A stretch of 64,000 nucleotides of DNA from CAYYKD01 sp964471825 (GTDB taxonomy: Bacteria > Spirochaetota > GWE2-31-10 > CAYYKD01): assembly GCA_964471825.1 (NCBI GenBank), contig CAYYKD010000003.1:74349-138348 (forward strand), read 5' to 3'. Below, piece after piece: positions 50,761 through 60,700 of the stretch (position 1 is its first letter; each line of letters starts with the position of its first letter). The notes beneath the pieces are model-generated. The model saw only the letters and a program-made list of their open reading frames with translations. It ran no database searches and was not told the DNA's origin. The position numbers and the translations under genes were made by a program.

Positions 50761-52422
50761 TTAAACTATAAAGACACCCTGCCAGTCGGCTGGAGGCGGT
50801 TTTTTTAAAAACGCATCGCATCGTTGGATCATAACACTTGATGGGCCGTCACCATTTAAGAGTGCAGAGGCAAACTCAAAGGAGGATCTGGCCTTGCCCC
50901 ACTCTCTTCTCTGATATTTAGCAAAACCATCCTCATAGGTCTCGAGCATATCGAGAATTGCCTGGGAGACCTCGCCGTTTTTACCGACCAGTTCATATAT
51001 CCTACCGCCTATAGTTTTACCTTTGACCTGAACTGTATCTATTAATCTGGTAACAAATTTACTCCTGATGATAGAGTTAGTTGATTCACTGATGAGTATT
51101 CTGGTAGAATATATCTTGTTAAGTGACTCGAGCCTTGAAGACAGGTTCACATTGTCTCCTAGTGTTGTATAGTTGAATCTTTCACTATAACCTATGTTAC
51201 CAACAAAAACCTCACCGGTATTAATTCCAAATCGTGTAACAAATTCAGGATAACCTTTTGGCATTATAAGTTTATTGAAATCCTCTTCAAAATGTTTGCA
51301 ACTTAGAGCTGCATTTGCTGCAAGCTCAGCGTGGTTCTTCATTGTGATAGGAGCGTTCCAGAAAGCCATAACAGCATCACCGATATATTTGTCAACTGTT
51401 CCGTTATTGTCAATAATAGCTCTGGTAATACCCTCAAAATATCTTGACATTACTGAGACAAGTTTTTCCGGCAATAGGCTCTCTGAAAGTGTTGTAAAAT
51501 TTTGAATATCTGAAAACATAATTGTCAGCTCTTTCTTTTCTCCACCAAGGATCGCCTCTTTATTATGATCAATCATACTTTTTACGATATCTGACGGGAC
51601 ATATTTAATAAATGATTTAAGACTGGTTTTCATATTTGACAATGCACTTTCTACGCTCTCAATCTCTTTGAAAACAGATTTGTTATTTGAGCGATTTAAC
51701 AATTTCAAGGACTTTATATTGTCAATATCAGCCTCAATGATCTTAAGTGGTGCGGATATACGAATTGAAAGATACATAGCCACAAGTATCGAAATTAATG
51801 AAACAAGACCTGAGATCAGAACAATGGAGAATAGTAGTCTGTTTTCGGTTGCAATAACATCGGAGGCGGAGATATCAGCTCCAACTACACCGGCAAACTC
51901 TCCCGAACTCGTAAATATTGGGGCATAACCTGATATCCAGGTTCCCCATTTATCTGTTGAAAAACTATTCTCAATTATAACATTTTTTTTATTTTTAAAA
52001 ACCTCTAAGAGTTCAGGTGTTGCATCACTATAGACATCTCCGGGGTGTGCAGCACTATCTATGTCGTTGTCAGAATCAAGAACAAAGTATATTTCATCTT
52101 TAAGATTGATATTCATTGTATAGAGGAATTTAATATCTCTTGTTTTCTCTTGGGCCTTGACTAAAATACTTCTCAACTTCTTATACTCGGATGAGGTCGT
52201 CCATGATGAATCTTTTATTCTACTATGCAGGTCACCGTCAATTAATAATGATGCAGTGGCCACCGCATTGTATATCTGTTTTGCAAGTTCCTGCCTCAAT
52301 GATTTTTTTACGCTTATATATGAGGAAGTGCTTAACGCAATAGAGGTTATTAATATTAGTACAATAAAACATGACGAAATCCCTAAATTTATCGATAGAG
52401 TACCCAATTTCTTATTATTCAT
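50761..52422 (-). CDS. Class III adenylate cyclase with extracytoplasmic Cache-like sensor
   Basis: A 553-residue protein. A membrane helix (about 14-36) is followed by a periplasmic sensor (about 40-190; I-S-G-Y-A-P-I-F-T-S-S-G-E-F-A-G-V-V-G-A is typical of Cache domains), a second helix (about 197-220), a HAMP-like linker and the cyclase domain (about 295-470). Catalytic features: I-M-F-S-D-I-Q-N-F-T, V-D-K-Y-I-G-D-A-V-M-A-F-W (Lys for adenine) and L-G-D-N-V-N-L-S-S-R-L-E. The C-terminal tail is helical, TPR-like, ending I-Q-R-C...P-P-P-A-D-W-Q-G-V, shared with the cyclase at 55.4 kb. AGGA precedes the ATG. It is 31 bases downstream of the Nudix gene. Confidence 0.92.
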   Translation of the reverse strand: MNNKKLGTLSINLGISSCFIVLILITSIALSTSSYISVKKSLRQELAKQIYNAVATASLLIDGDLHSRIKDSSWTTSSEYKKLRSILVKAQEKTRDIKFLYTMNINLKDEIYFVLDSDNDIDSAAHPGDVYSDATPELLEVFKNKKNVIIENSFSTDKWGTWISGYAPIFTSSGEFAGVVGADISASDVIATENRLLFSIVLISGLVSLISILVAMYLSIRISAPLKIIEADIDNIKSLKLLNRSNNKSVFKEIESVESALSNMKTSLKSFIKYVPSDIVKSMIDHNKEAILGGEKKELTIMFSDIQNFTTLSESLLPEKLVSVMSRYFEGITRAIIDNNGTVDKYIGDAVMAFWNAPITMKNHAELAANAALSCKHFEEDFNKLIMPKGYPEFVTRFGINTGEVFVGNIGYSERFNYTTLGDNVNLSSRLESLNKIYSTRILISESTNSIIRSKFVTRLIDTVQVKGKTIGGRIYELVGKNGEVSQAILDMLETYEDGFAKYQRREWGKARSSFEFASALLNGDGPSSVMIQRCDAFLKKPPPADWQGVFIV

Positions 52423-52453
52423 AATAAATCCTAGAATATAGCGAATATAGTCA

Positions 52454-52864
52454 TCAATCTATGTATTGAAGAATCTTGTCTTTGTAAATTTCCGCGAAAA
52501 CTCTATCTGCATAGCAGAGATCAAGTTTTAGAAATTCTGAATAACTTACAAATTTCCCCTCGGTATGATCAACCAGTTTGATAGAGTTAGTATCACATTC
52601 TACCAGAAAGAATATAACGCCCAGAACAAAGCTGTTCGAATCAACCTCTACACTTCCGACCTCTTCGATGACAGTTACTGTTATACCCAGTTCCTCTCTG
52701 CACTCTCTAAGAAGTGCTTCATCATACTTTTCTCCGGGGTTCAATTTTCCACCCGGAAGTTCCCACTTTTCTGCGTCTATAGATTTTTTATTTCTCTTTA
52801 CAGTATATAATTTCCTATTTTTTACGATAAAAGCAGCCGAAACCTCAACCAAATCAAAGTTCAT
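52454..52864 (-). CDS. Nudix hydrolase (MutT-like)
   Basis: A 136-residue single Nudix domain. The box is complete: G-G-K-L-N-P-G-E-K-Y-D-E-A-L-L-R-E-C-R-E (G-x5-E-x7-R-E, with E-E-L-G-I following; about 38-61). The W-E-L-P-G-G-K start is typical of 8-oxo-dGTP diphosphatases, so removal of oxidised nucleotides is the most likely role, though other nucleoside diphosphate substrates are possible. GAGG precedes the ATG. The cyclase gene follows 31 bases later, probably in the same transcript. Confidence 0.88.
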   Translation of the reverse strand: MNFDLVEVSAAFIVKNRKLYTVKRNKKSIDAEKWELPGGKLNPGEKYDEALLRECREELGITVTVIEEVGSVEVDSNSFVLGVIFFLVECDTNSIKLVDHTEGKFVSYSEFLKLDLCYADRVFAEIYKDKILQYID

Positions 52865-53073
52865 TTAATACCTCGGTAAATTTATTAGAGATAGATTAGA
52901 TATCTAATTGAATATAATTTTAATCTACAACATAGTTTGAAAAAAATCAACATAAATAATAAGTCTGATAGAAATTCGGTTGTAGAAATAATTGCAAGTA
53001 AAATAGTTTATAATACACAGGCATCTGTATCGATCTGCTGTTTAACCTCTTCCTCCCTATCCATATCGGAAAA

Positions 53074-53376
53074 TTACTTTACGATCGGAACATCTTTCTC
53101 ACTCAGCAAATAGTACTCATAATTCGGTATGTATTTTGCAGGAATGTTTTGTTCTATCAGATCCTTGATATTTGTAGGAATGTTCCAGTCATCGTTACCG
53201 TTGTAAAGAATTATCGGAAAAATATTTGGGAGCTGTCCCTTTTGAGAATTCCTGTATATCAAATCATAAAGACTCATAATATACAAAAATAGTCTAATAG
53301 GTATCGACTTGTCTGGTTTAGATTGAAATTCAAGCAAAATGTATGTAATTATTTCTTTATTATCAATATTTATTTT
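53074..53376 (-). pseudogene. Remnant of an Rpn/YhgA-like gene
   Basis: The frame I-I-T-Y-I-L-L-E-F-Q-S-K-P-D-K-S-I, then L-Y-D-L-I-Y and F-P-I-I-L-Y-N-G-N-D-D-W matches the centre of Rpn/YhgA nucleases (catalytic E-x-Q/K followed by the P-I-x-(L/F)-Y-(N/H)-G block). An in-frame TGA at 53379-53377 cuts it off before the first catalytic Asp, and the frame ends about 100 residues later. About 290 residues are usual. No start codon of its own is credible. Further decayed coding may continue towards 53000 in another frame. Confidence 0.75.
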
Positions 53377-53544
53377 TCATAACAATGTAAGTATGATCGA
53401 ATTTTATTTAAAAATCAACTCTTAATATCAAAACGGATTGTTGTATTCTACAAAACATTTATAAATTGTGAATGGGTATCAATTTTGCTGAGCTTTTTTG
53501 CTCTATCGGGAAAAATGCTTTATTTTTCTAAATAATGTTTCGAA

Positions 53545-53607
53545 GGACAACCTAAGGTCGTTGACAATGTCACATCACACATGACTAGACAGGCATAGGT
53601 TGTCCCC
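53545..53607 (+). repeat. GGGACAACCTA/TAGGTTGTCCC element, copy D
   Basis: A 63-bp element with GGACAACCTAAGGTCGTTGA at the left and GACTAGACAGGCATAGGTTG at the right end, closing TCCCC. Alignment with copy C shows the same ends and the same GTTGA and GACTAGAC interior words. It lies between the Rpn remnant and the aminotransferase gene. Confidence 0.87.
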
Positions 53608-53638
53608 ATTGGCTTACGCCTTATGAATAAATTAATAA

Positions 53639-53675
53639 TCAAATCGTTGCATAGACAGACTATGCAACGATTTGA
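53639..53675. repeat. Perfect 16-bp stem hairpin
   Basis: TCAAATCGTTGCATAG (53639-53654) and its exact reverse complement (53660-53675) enclose a five-base loop ACAGA. No T run follows, so it is not a normal terminator. It sits 31 bases after copy D and seven bases before the next near-palindrome. Confidence 0.9.
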
Positions 53676-53682
53676 TAAATAG

Positions 53683-53722
53683 ACTTCGCATAAATTCAAA
53701 ATTTAATTTTGCAAGAGCCTCT
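53683..53722 (+). repeat. AATTCAAAATTT near-palindrome, copy 3
   Basis: TTCGCATAAATTCAAAATTT followed by AATTTTGCAAGAGCCTC aligns along its whole length with copy 2 at 48160 (about 30 of 37 positions). It lies downstream of the aminotransferase gene (stop at 53754 on the minus strand). Confidence 0.7.
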
Positions 53723-53753
53723 AATAATAATGAATTATGCAATAAAGGGGCGA

Positions 53754-55067
53754 TTATTTTTTCTTAAACTCTCTAACTGCAGTTGCTAGGATCTCGAATA
53801 TCTCTGCTATCTGATTTTCCTCAACACAGCTGAATGCTACCCGGATGTCATGTTTACCGAGTGCGATTGTTCCAACACCGTGTTTTTCAAGGACATACAT
53901 TCTAAAGTCATTAGCATCAACATTGTCCTTAAGCCTAACACACATAAAATAGCCTGAATTAAAAGGATAGACATCCCAGCAATCCGCATATTTTTTTTCA
54001 TAGACAACTTCACGGCATTTTTCAGATCTGGCTTTCATTATATTGAACTTTTCAATCTTCTCTTTTTTGTATGCATCACCTGAGAGTGCCTGAACGAATA
54101 TTGATTGAGCAGGAAGTGAGCAGTTTGAAAGCACGCTTCTTATACATCCTGTGATTTTTACCTCAAGGGCTGCATAGGCCTCAGGGTCTTTATTGTAATC
54201 AGCGAATGTTATAAAACCTACTCTAAAACCCCATGCATAGAATTCTTTTGTAAAACCATCAAGTTTAATTGCAACAATATTTTTATGAATGCCTGCAAGT
54301 CTTGCAAAGATAGTTTCCTTAAGGCACTTATCATCAAAGAGAAGACCAAAGTATGAGTCATCGCTTATAACCAGGATCTTCTTGCCTGCATCAGCGTGTT
54401 TTTTTAGCACTGCTACGATCTCGTCAGCCTCTTTGAGCGTTGGAGTATAACCTGCCGGGTTATTAGGAAAGTTAAGTAGAAGCGTTACCTTGTCCTTCTT
54501 AGAGTTTTTTATAGCCTCATCCATTCCCTTTGTATTAAAACCTTTTAGGTCATCTGTAAAGGACTGGAAATTTTTTATAACAGCACCGATTCTTGTTTCA
54601 TATATAAGCGGATAGTTGTCCCAGAGCATATCCGGGATAATAATCTCATCGCCCTCATCAGCAAAAAGATCTGCAGCAATAGCAATCCCATGAGTAAGAC
54701 CGCTTGTAACTATAGGCAAAGTTATTGCTGATTTATCACCGATAGATGGATTGTCGGCAAGCATTTTGTCCCGCCAAATCTCTCTTAATTTCGCTACACC
54801 TGTAGGAGGTGCATAGTTGAAAACAGTGTTAGGATCAAGGTCATCAGAGAAGTATTTCTTAACTGATGGAAGAAACATTGGCCCCTTTCCTTCCTTAGCA
54901 ATCCCTATAGTTGCGTTAAATTTATTTGCCTTTGCAGTAGCCTCGGCTCCCTGTTTTAGAATTCCTTTCGGCATGTATATCTCTTTACCAAACCTGCTTA
55001 AAAACGAATAGAAGACAGGTGATTTTGATTGAATCTTGTCATTCAATTCCTTAGCAATCTCATTCAT
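53754..55067 (-). CDS. PLP-dependent class I/II aminotransferase
   Basis: A 437-residue fold-type I aminotransferase. Visible marks are Y-A-P-P-T-G-V-A-K-L-R-E (about 85), the N-F-P-N-N-P-A-G-Y PLP-site segment (about 195-203), S-D-D-S-Y-F-G-L (the PLP Asp/Tyr) and the Schiff-base Lys in L-D-G-F-T-K-E-F-Y-A-W-G-F-R-V-G (about 275-290; Arg for the PLP phosphate). The C-terminal R-V-A-F-S-C carries the carboxylate-binding Arg. The substrate cannot be told; aspartate or aromatic amino acids are likely. AAGGAG precedes the ATG, and a good promoter lies about 50 bases upstream. It is a single-gene unit. Confidence 0.88.
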   Translation of the reverse strand: MNEIAKELNDKIQSKSPVFYSFLSRFGKEIYMPKGILKQGAEATAKANKFNATIGIAKEGKGPMFLPSVKKYFSDDLDPNTVFNYAPPTGVAKLREIWRDKMLADNPSIGDKSAITLPIVTSGLTHGIAIAADLFADEGDEIIIPDMLWDNYPLIYETRIGAVIKNFQSFTDDLKGFNTKGMDEAIKNSKKDKVTLLLNFPNNPAGYTPTLKEADEIVAVLKKHADAGKKILVISDDSYFGLLFDDKCLKETIFARLAGIHKNIVAIKLDGFTKEFYAWGFRVGFITFADYNKDPEAYAALEVKITGCIRSVLSNCSLPAQSIFVQALSGDAYKKEKIEKFNIMKARSEKCREVVYEKKYADCWDVYPFNSGYFMCVRLKDNVDANDFRMYVLEKHGVGTIALGKHDIRVAFSCVEENQIAEIFEILATAVREFKKK

Positions 55068-55113
55068 TAATCTCTCCTTAAAGTATAATAGTCTTTAACC
55101 AAAATAATTAGGT

Positions 55114-55142
55114 ATTTTACAACTTCTATCTGAAATAATCAA
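55114..55142 (-). promoter_or_regulatory. Promoter of the aminotransferase gene
   Basis: Minus strand: TTGATT (55142-55137), 17-base spacer, TAAAAT (55119-55114). The remaining 302-bp divergent gap has a 15-bp tandem repeat (AAAATATGAAATAAA, near 55147-55176) and a TA run (55270-55282), but no gene. Confidence 0.65.
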
Positions 55143-55369
55143 GAAAAAAAATATGAAATAAAAAATATGAAATAAATAATTAAACAGAGGCTATATAGGT
55201 GCAAATAGAATCTGCAAGACAGATATTATTTAACGAAATAAATATAGATTGATAAATAATGCAAAAAAATATATATATATAGATATCTAAGAGTGTCTAC
55301 ACCTATAGTATTTTTTTAGCGATTGACGAGTTATTGTTTAGTTAATAAAAAAAGAGGAGCATAACCAGA

Positions 55370-57619
55370 GTGTTATTAAATAGCCCTATTACAACAGATA
55401 GAAACTATATTGTAATATCACCGGTAATATTTTTTTTCATATGGCTTCTATATACAGGCGTCTCGGTAAATGCAGATGATAAGATCAAGTTTGCAGCAGG
55501 TACTTCAACTGTAGATCATAGCAACTTCAATTCCAAAGGAAGAGTCGATAGTAGAATAGTAATGGATCAGTTCTTAATGCTGGAGTCGGAGGTTTCAATT
55601 GCGGCTCACCTTGGGTTAGATGAGAATACGCCCGGCGTTGTCCGTTACAGGGGCGGTAAACTTCCTACGAATATTGGCCTAAGACAGCGGCAGTACTCCT
55701 TGAAGAGGACATTTAAACTATCAGAGAGCGATAGAGACAGATCATATTCTATGTTCATGGGGTTGTCGGAGTATCCCTATAATGTCTATTTAAACAGAAT
55801 TAAGATATTTACCAAGGGAAGGTTTACTGAGAGATACTACAACTCTAGCATGCGAGCTGTCTATGGGGTGTACCTTTCACCGGATATACTAAAGTATGGC
55901 GGTGAAAATGAGCTTGTATTAGAGATATTTCCAAGGACGGAGAGCTATGGACTCGACAGGATCTATATTGATACAACAGATCGGGTGACGGGTGCAGTAT
56001 TTGTCAGGAACTTTATTGGAATAAATCTTATCCAGGGTGGCTTTGTTCTTTCATTATTTATTACTATCTACTTCTTGATCCTCTTCTTTGCTGAGAAGAG
56101 ATCGAAAAATAAGAACCTTGTATTTGCACTTTTCTGCCTGTCATTTTTCTTTGCTACAATGGATATCGCCACGCATCATGATACAAATCTAGAATTTATG
56201 ATGAATAACTTATCGAAATTCGGTCTGATACTATCGTCAGTGTTTATATGCAGCTTTTTTATGGAGTTCACACAGACATGGAACAAGGTTCGTCTTGTTA
56301 GAGTGATTATATATATATTTGGCTTGACTGCAGGGTTTGGGGCGCTATTTCAACCTGACAAACCGTCACTAGAGATATGGTTTTCGTATTCAATTTTGCT
56401 GGTTATTATTCCGCTTATGATTCTATCTATGGTTGTTCTTGTTGTCGCATTTATCAGAGATAGAAGTAAGAATGCATTGTTTTTACTAGGTTCATTTGTT
56501 ATAATGGTCTGTGCAGTTTCGCACGATATTTCCTATCTGGTACGCTCCCAATTGCCATTTGCATGGCTTACTACCTATGGGTATTTTGGCATTGTGATTA
56601 CTGCATTTGCTTTGCTGGCACAGGAACAGGCTCTTAACTATCACAAATCAATACAGAGTGGAGTAGATCTGTTGATAGACCGTAACAGGATTAGAGCCTT
56701 AAATGAGGAGATAATAAAACAGAAGGATTCGTTTTTTCGTTTCGTACCAACTCAGTTTTTGGAACTTCTTGGCCATAAATCTGTTGTTGACATAAAGGCC
56801 GGGGATAGTTCGCTTCGTAAACTTACTGTCCTTTTTTCGGATATCCGTAATTTTACAACTATTTCTGAGGGCTTAATGCCGATTGAGATATTTGAATTTT
56901 TAAATAGCTACCTGTCTAGGATGGAAAATGCTGTCCTAAGAAATAACGGGTTTGTCGACAAATACATTGGGGACGCTATAATGGCCCTATACTCAAGTGA
57001 GAATGATACTGAAAATTCATGTGCGGATAATGCTCTTCGTTCTGTACTGATGATCAACATAGAGCTTAGTGAGTTCAATAGATTTATCATATCTAAAGGG
57101 TTTTCTTCTGTAAATATCGGCATAGGGATAAACACCGGTGAGGTTACACTTGGGACTGTCGGCAGTGAGAATAGGCTCGATACAACTGTAATTGGCGATG
57201 CTGTAAACCTGGCCTCAAGGCTTGAAACACTTACAAAGCTCTATAGAACAAGGAATTTGGTCTCAGAGTATACTATAAACAATATCAAGAGCTCCGGGGA
57301 GTTTCACTTTCGAATGGTAGATTATCTCTCTGTACCCGGAAGAAAAGCACCTCTAAGAGTCTATGAACTTCTGGATCCGGTAATTGACAGGTTAAAATAT
57401 GAGCAGTCTGATGAATTTAAAATTGCACAGACGCACTATCAGAACATGAATTTTGATGCAGCCATGAATTGTTTTAGGAAGATTAGCCATGAGAATCCTG
57501 ATGACAATCTTCCTTTACTGTATATGCAGAGATGCAGCGAGCTGATGCAATATATTCCTGATAACTGGGACGGGGTTTATAGGATAGACTCAAAAGATAA
57601 CACCGGCATAAAGATATAA
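55370..57619 (+). CDS. 7TM-type class III adenylate cyclase
   Basis: A 749-residue protein. Signal or anchor helix (about 17-35), then an extracytoplasmic galactose-binding-like beta domain (about 70-205; L-K-R-T-F-K, Y-P-Y-N-V-Y-L-N), seven membrane helices (about 215-425, the 7TM-DISM layout), a short coiled coil and the cyclase domain (about 480-660). The catalytic parts are V-L-F-S-D-I-R-N-F-T, V-D-K-Y-I-G-D-A-I-M-A-L and I-G-D-A-V-N-L-A-S-R-L-E, complete for ATP use. The tail is TPR-like and ends M-Q-R-C...I-P-D-N-W-D-G-V, as in the cyclase at 50.8 kb. The GTG start has GAGGAG about ten bases upstream. Confidence 0.92.
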   Translation: MLLNSPITTDRNYIVISPVIFFFIWLLYTGVSVNADDKIKFAAGTSTVDHSNFNSKGRVDSRIVMDQFLMLESEVSIAAHLGLDENTPGVVRYRGGKLPTNIGLRQRQYSLKRTFKLSESDRDRSYSMFMGLSEYPYNVYLNRIKIFTKGRFTERYYNSSMRAVYGVYLSPDILKYGGENELVLEIFPRTESYGLDRIYIDTTDRVTGAVFVRNFIGINLIQGGFVLSLFITIYFLILFFAEKRSKNKNLVFALFCLSFFFATMDIATHHDTNLEFMMNNLSKFGLILSSVFICSFFMEFTQTWNKVRLVRVIIYIFGLTAGFGALFQPDKPSLEIWFSYSILLVIIPLMILSMVVLVVAFIRDRSKNALFLLGSFVIMVCAVSHDISYLVRSQLPFAWLTTYGYFGIVITAFALLAQEQALNYHKSIQSGVDLLIDRNRIRALNEEIIKQKDSFFRFVPTQFLELLGHKSVVDIKAGDSSLRKLTVLFSDIRNFTTISEGLMPIEIFEFLNSYLSRMENAVLRNNGFVDKYIGDAIMALYSSENDTENSCADNALRSVLMINIELSEFNRFIISKGFSSVNIGIGINTGEVTLGTVGSENRLDTTVIGDAVNLASRLETLTKLYRTRNLVSEYTINNIKSSGEFHFRMVDYLSVPGRKAPLRVYELLDPVIDRLKYEQSDEFKIAQTHYQNMNFDAAMNCFRKISHENPDDNLPLLYMQRCSELMQYIPDNWDGVYRIDSKDNTGIKI

Positions 57620-57622
57620 AGA
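57607..57622 (+). repeat. 8-bp tandem repeat over the cyclase stop
   Basis: ATAAAGAT occurs twice and is followed by ATAATCC; the last TAA-containing unit supplies the stop codon (57617-57619). Confidence 0.7.
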
Positions 57623-57784
57623 TATAATCCGGTTAAATTGTATTGATTAAACTATTTATTAAGCATATTGCAATTTGTGGGGTCAACCTGCTTGAGGATG
57701 TTAATGTTAAAAAAGACAGGTGATGTAACCGGTGATGAATTATGAATTATGAGTTATGTGAGTGATGAATAAGGAATAGGAAAT

Positions 57785-60700
57785 ATGAAAAAAAGGATCT
57801 TGCAAAGGGACATAGAATCTTCAAAAATTATCAATAGCTCTAAAAACTGTGAAAATCAGATTGTATCAACAGACCAACTGCTTATGGCAGAGGTTATTGA
57901 AAGTACCAAGGTTGGGACTTGGCAGTGGAATGTGCAGACGGGAGAGACGGTATTTAGTGAACGATGGGCAGAAATAATAGGCTATTCACTTGAGGAGCTG
58001 AGTCCTGTATCGATTGAGACATGGATGAGGTATGCCCATCCGGATGATCTGGCAGGGAGCAATGAGCTTTTACAAAGGCATTTTAACGGAGAGTTAGATT
58101 ATTATGAATATGAATCTAGAATGCTGCATAAAAATGGTGATTGGGTCTGGGTAATAGATCGAGGTAGGGTAATATCAAGGACTACAGACGGTAAACCATT
58201 ATGGATGTTAGGTTCACATCAGGATATAACCGAACGAAAACGGGAAAAACAGTTGTTAGAGATGAGGATAAAACTGATAGAATATGCCTCAGGGCATTCT
58301 TTATCCGAACTGATGACCAAAGCTCTTGATGAAATCGAGGTGTTTTTAAACAGTAAGATAAGTTTTTTGCATTTTGTGTTGCCTGATCAAAAAACACTTT
58401 CACTGCAACAATGGTCTACTGCAACAGCTCAAAAGTTCTGTAAGATACTTGAACGAGGGCTGCACTATGGCGTTGAAAAGGCCGGCGTATGGGCAGAATG
58501 TCTTCAAAAACAAGAAGGTGTGATACATAACGATTATAAATCATTGCCTCATAAAAAAGGTTTGCCCGATGGACATGCTGAGGTGATCCGTGAAATGGTT
58601 GTCCCTGTCCAGCGGAATGGATTAATTACTGCAATAATCGGTGTAGGTAATAAACCGACTAATTATTCACAGAATGAGATGGACCTGTTATCCTATCTTG
58701 CTGATAATATCTGGGAGGTTATTGAGAGAAAACAAGCGGAAGAGTCGTTACGAAATAGTCAGGAAAAATACCGATTGTTAACAGAGTTTACTGCGGATGT
58801 AATTTGGGTATTAAATCTAACATCTCAGAAATTTACCTATATAAGTCCCTCTATTTATCACCTGAGAGGTCTTACACCGGAAGAAGCTATGAATGAGACC
58901 CTTGAGGATGCATTAACACCGGAGTCAGTAGATATTGTAAAAAAAGCAATTGAGGTCAACAGCAATGAATTTATAGTGCATCCTGATAGACCAAATTACT
59001 ATATTAATGAGATACAACAACCTCATAGGGACGGTAGACTGATTTGGGTTGAGGTTTCAACACAATTTAGATATAATAAGGATGGTGAGATAGAGATAGT
59101 CGGTGTCAGCCGTAATATTGAGGCACGAAGGGAGACTGAAAACGCATTGAAACAACTATCCACCCGTCTCTCACTTGCTACACGAGCAGGTAGGGTTGGT
59201 GTCTGGGATTATGATACAGTAAATAATATTCTTATATGGGATGATGAAATGTATCGTCTCTATGGTATTGACGAGAAAAATTTCATCGGAGAGTATGATG
59301 CGTGGCGTAAGGGTCTTCATCCTGATGATCTAAGACGGGGGGATGAAGAGATACAAATGGCACTCAGTGGTGAAAAGGAATTTGACACCGAATTTCGTGT
59401 TGTGTGGCCTGATGGCACAATTCATAATATTCGAGCTATTGCCTCAGTTCAAAGGGATGAGTCCGGTAACCCTCTTCGTATGGTTGGCACCAATTGGGAT
59501 ATCACAGATCAAAAAAACAACGAGGCAACTTTATTGAAGGCAAAAAATGATGCTGATGCGGCTAATAGGGCAAAATCAGAGTTTCTGGCAAATATGAGTC
59601 ATGAGATCCGTACACCTCTAAACGGGGTTATAGGATTTACAGACCTATTAAAAAAGACACCTTTAAATGAGATCCAAAAACAGTACTGTGAAAATGCAAA
59701 CACTTCCGGTAAAGCCCTACTAGGGATTATTAATGACATATTGGATTTCTCAAAGATTGAGGCGGGTAGACTGGAGCTTGATATAATTGAAACAGATATT
59801 TTTGAGCTGGCTGAGCAGGCCTCCGATATCATCAAATATCATGCGGGAACTAAGAATCTTGAGCTTTTACTAAATATTCAGCCTGATCTACCAAGAATTG
59901 CCGCCCTTGATCCGGTAAGGCTTAAGCAGATATTGACCAATCTACTGTCGAATGCAATCAAGTTTACTGAGACCGGAGAGGTTGAGCTTAGACTAACATT
60001 TGATCCGATAGATAAATATAGGGGAAGATACCACTTTTCTATAAGAGATACAGGGATAGGGATTAAGGAGGAGCAAAAAAAGAAGTTATTCAAGGCATTT
60101 TCACAGGCAGATAGCTCGACTACCCGTAAGTATGGCGGTACGGGACTGGGGCTAATCATATCAAACCTCCTTGCCCAAAAGATGGGTAGCTCTATCGGAG
60201 TTGATAGCACATGGGAAGTGGGGAGTACATTCTATTTTTCAATTGAGACTGATTATAGACATAAAGAGCTTTTCGCAGATTGTCCTCCTGAATCTCTGCC
60301 TGTAAAGAGTGTTCTTGTTATTGATGATAATGCAAACAATCGTCAAATACTTAGAGATAATTTTAAATACTGGAAAATTGATTTCTATGAATGTGCAGAC
60401 GGTTTATCTGCATTGAAAATGATTGAGGAAAACAGATTTGATCTGCTTATTGTTGATTATCATATGCCCGAGATAGATGGTCTTGATACTATACGAATGA
60501 TAAGAGACAAATTCTCACTGACCCTTGACGATATGCCGGTTATTTTACTCCATAGTTCATCGGACGATCAATACCTAAGAGATGAATGTAGAAAGCTCGG
60601 CGTCAGGTTTAACCTGGTAAAACCCGTAAAGGCGGATGAGCTATATTATTTTATAATGAATATTCACAAAAAAGAAAACTCCGGACAAATTGAGAGTGGT

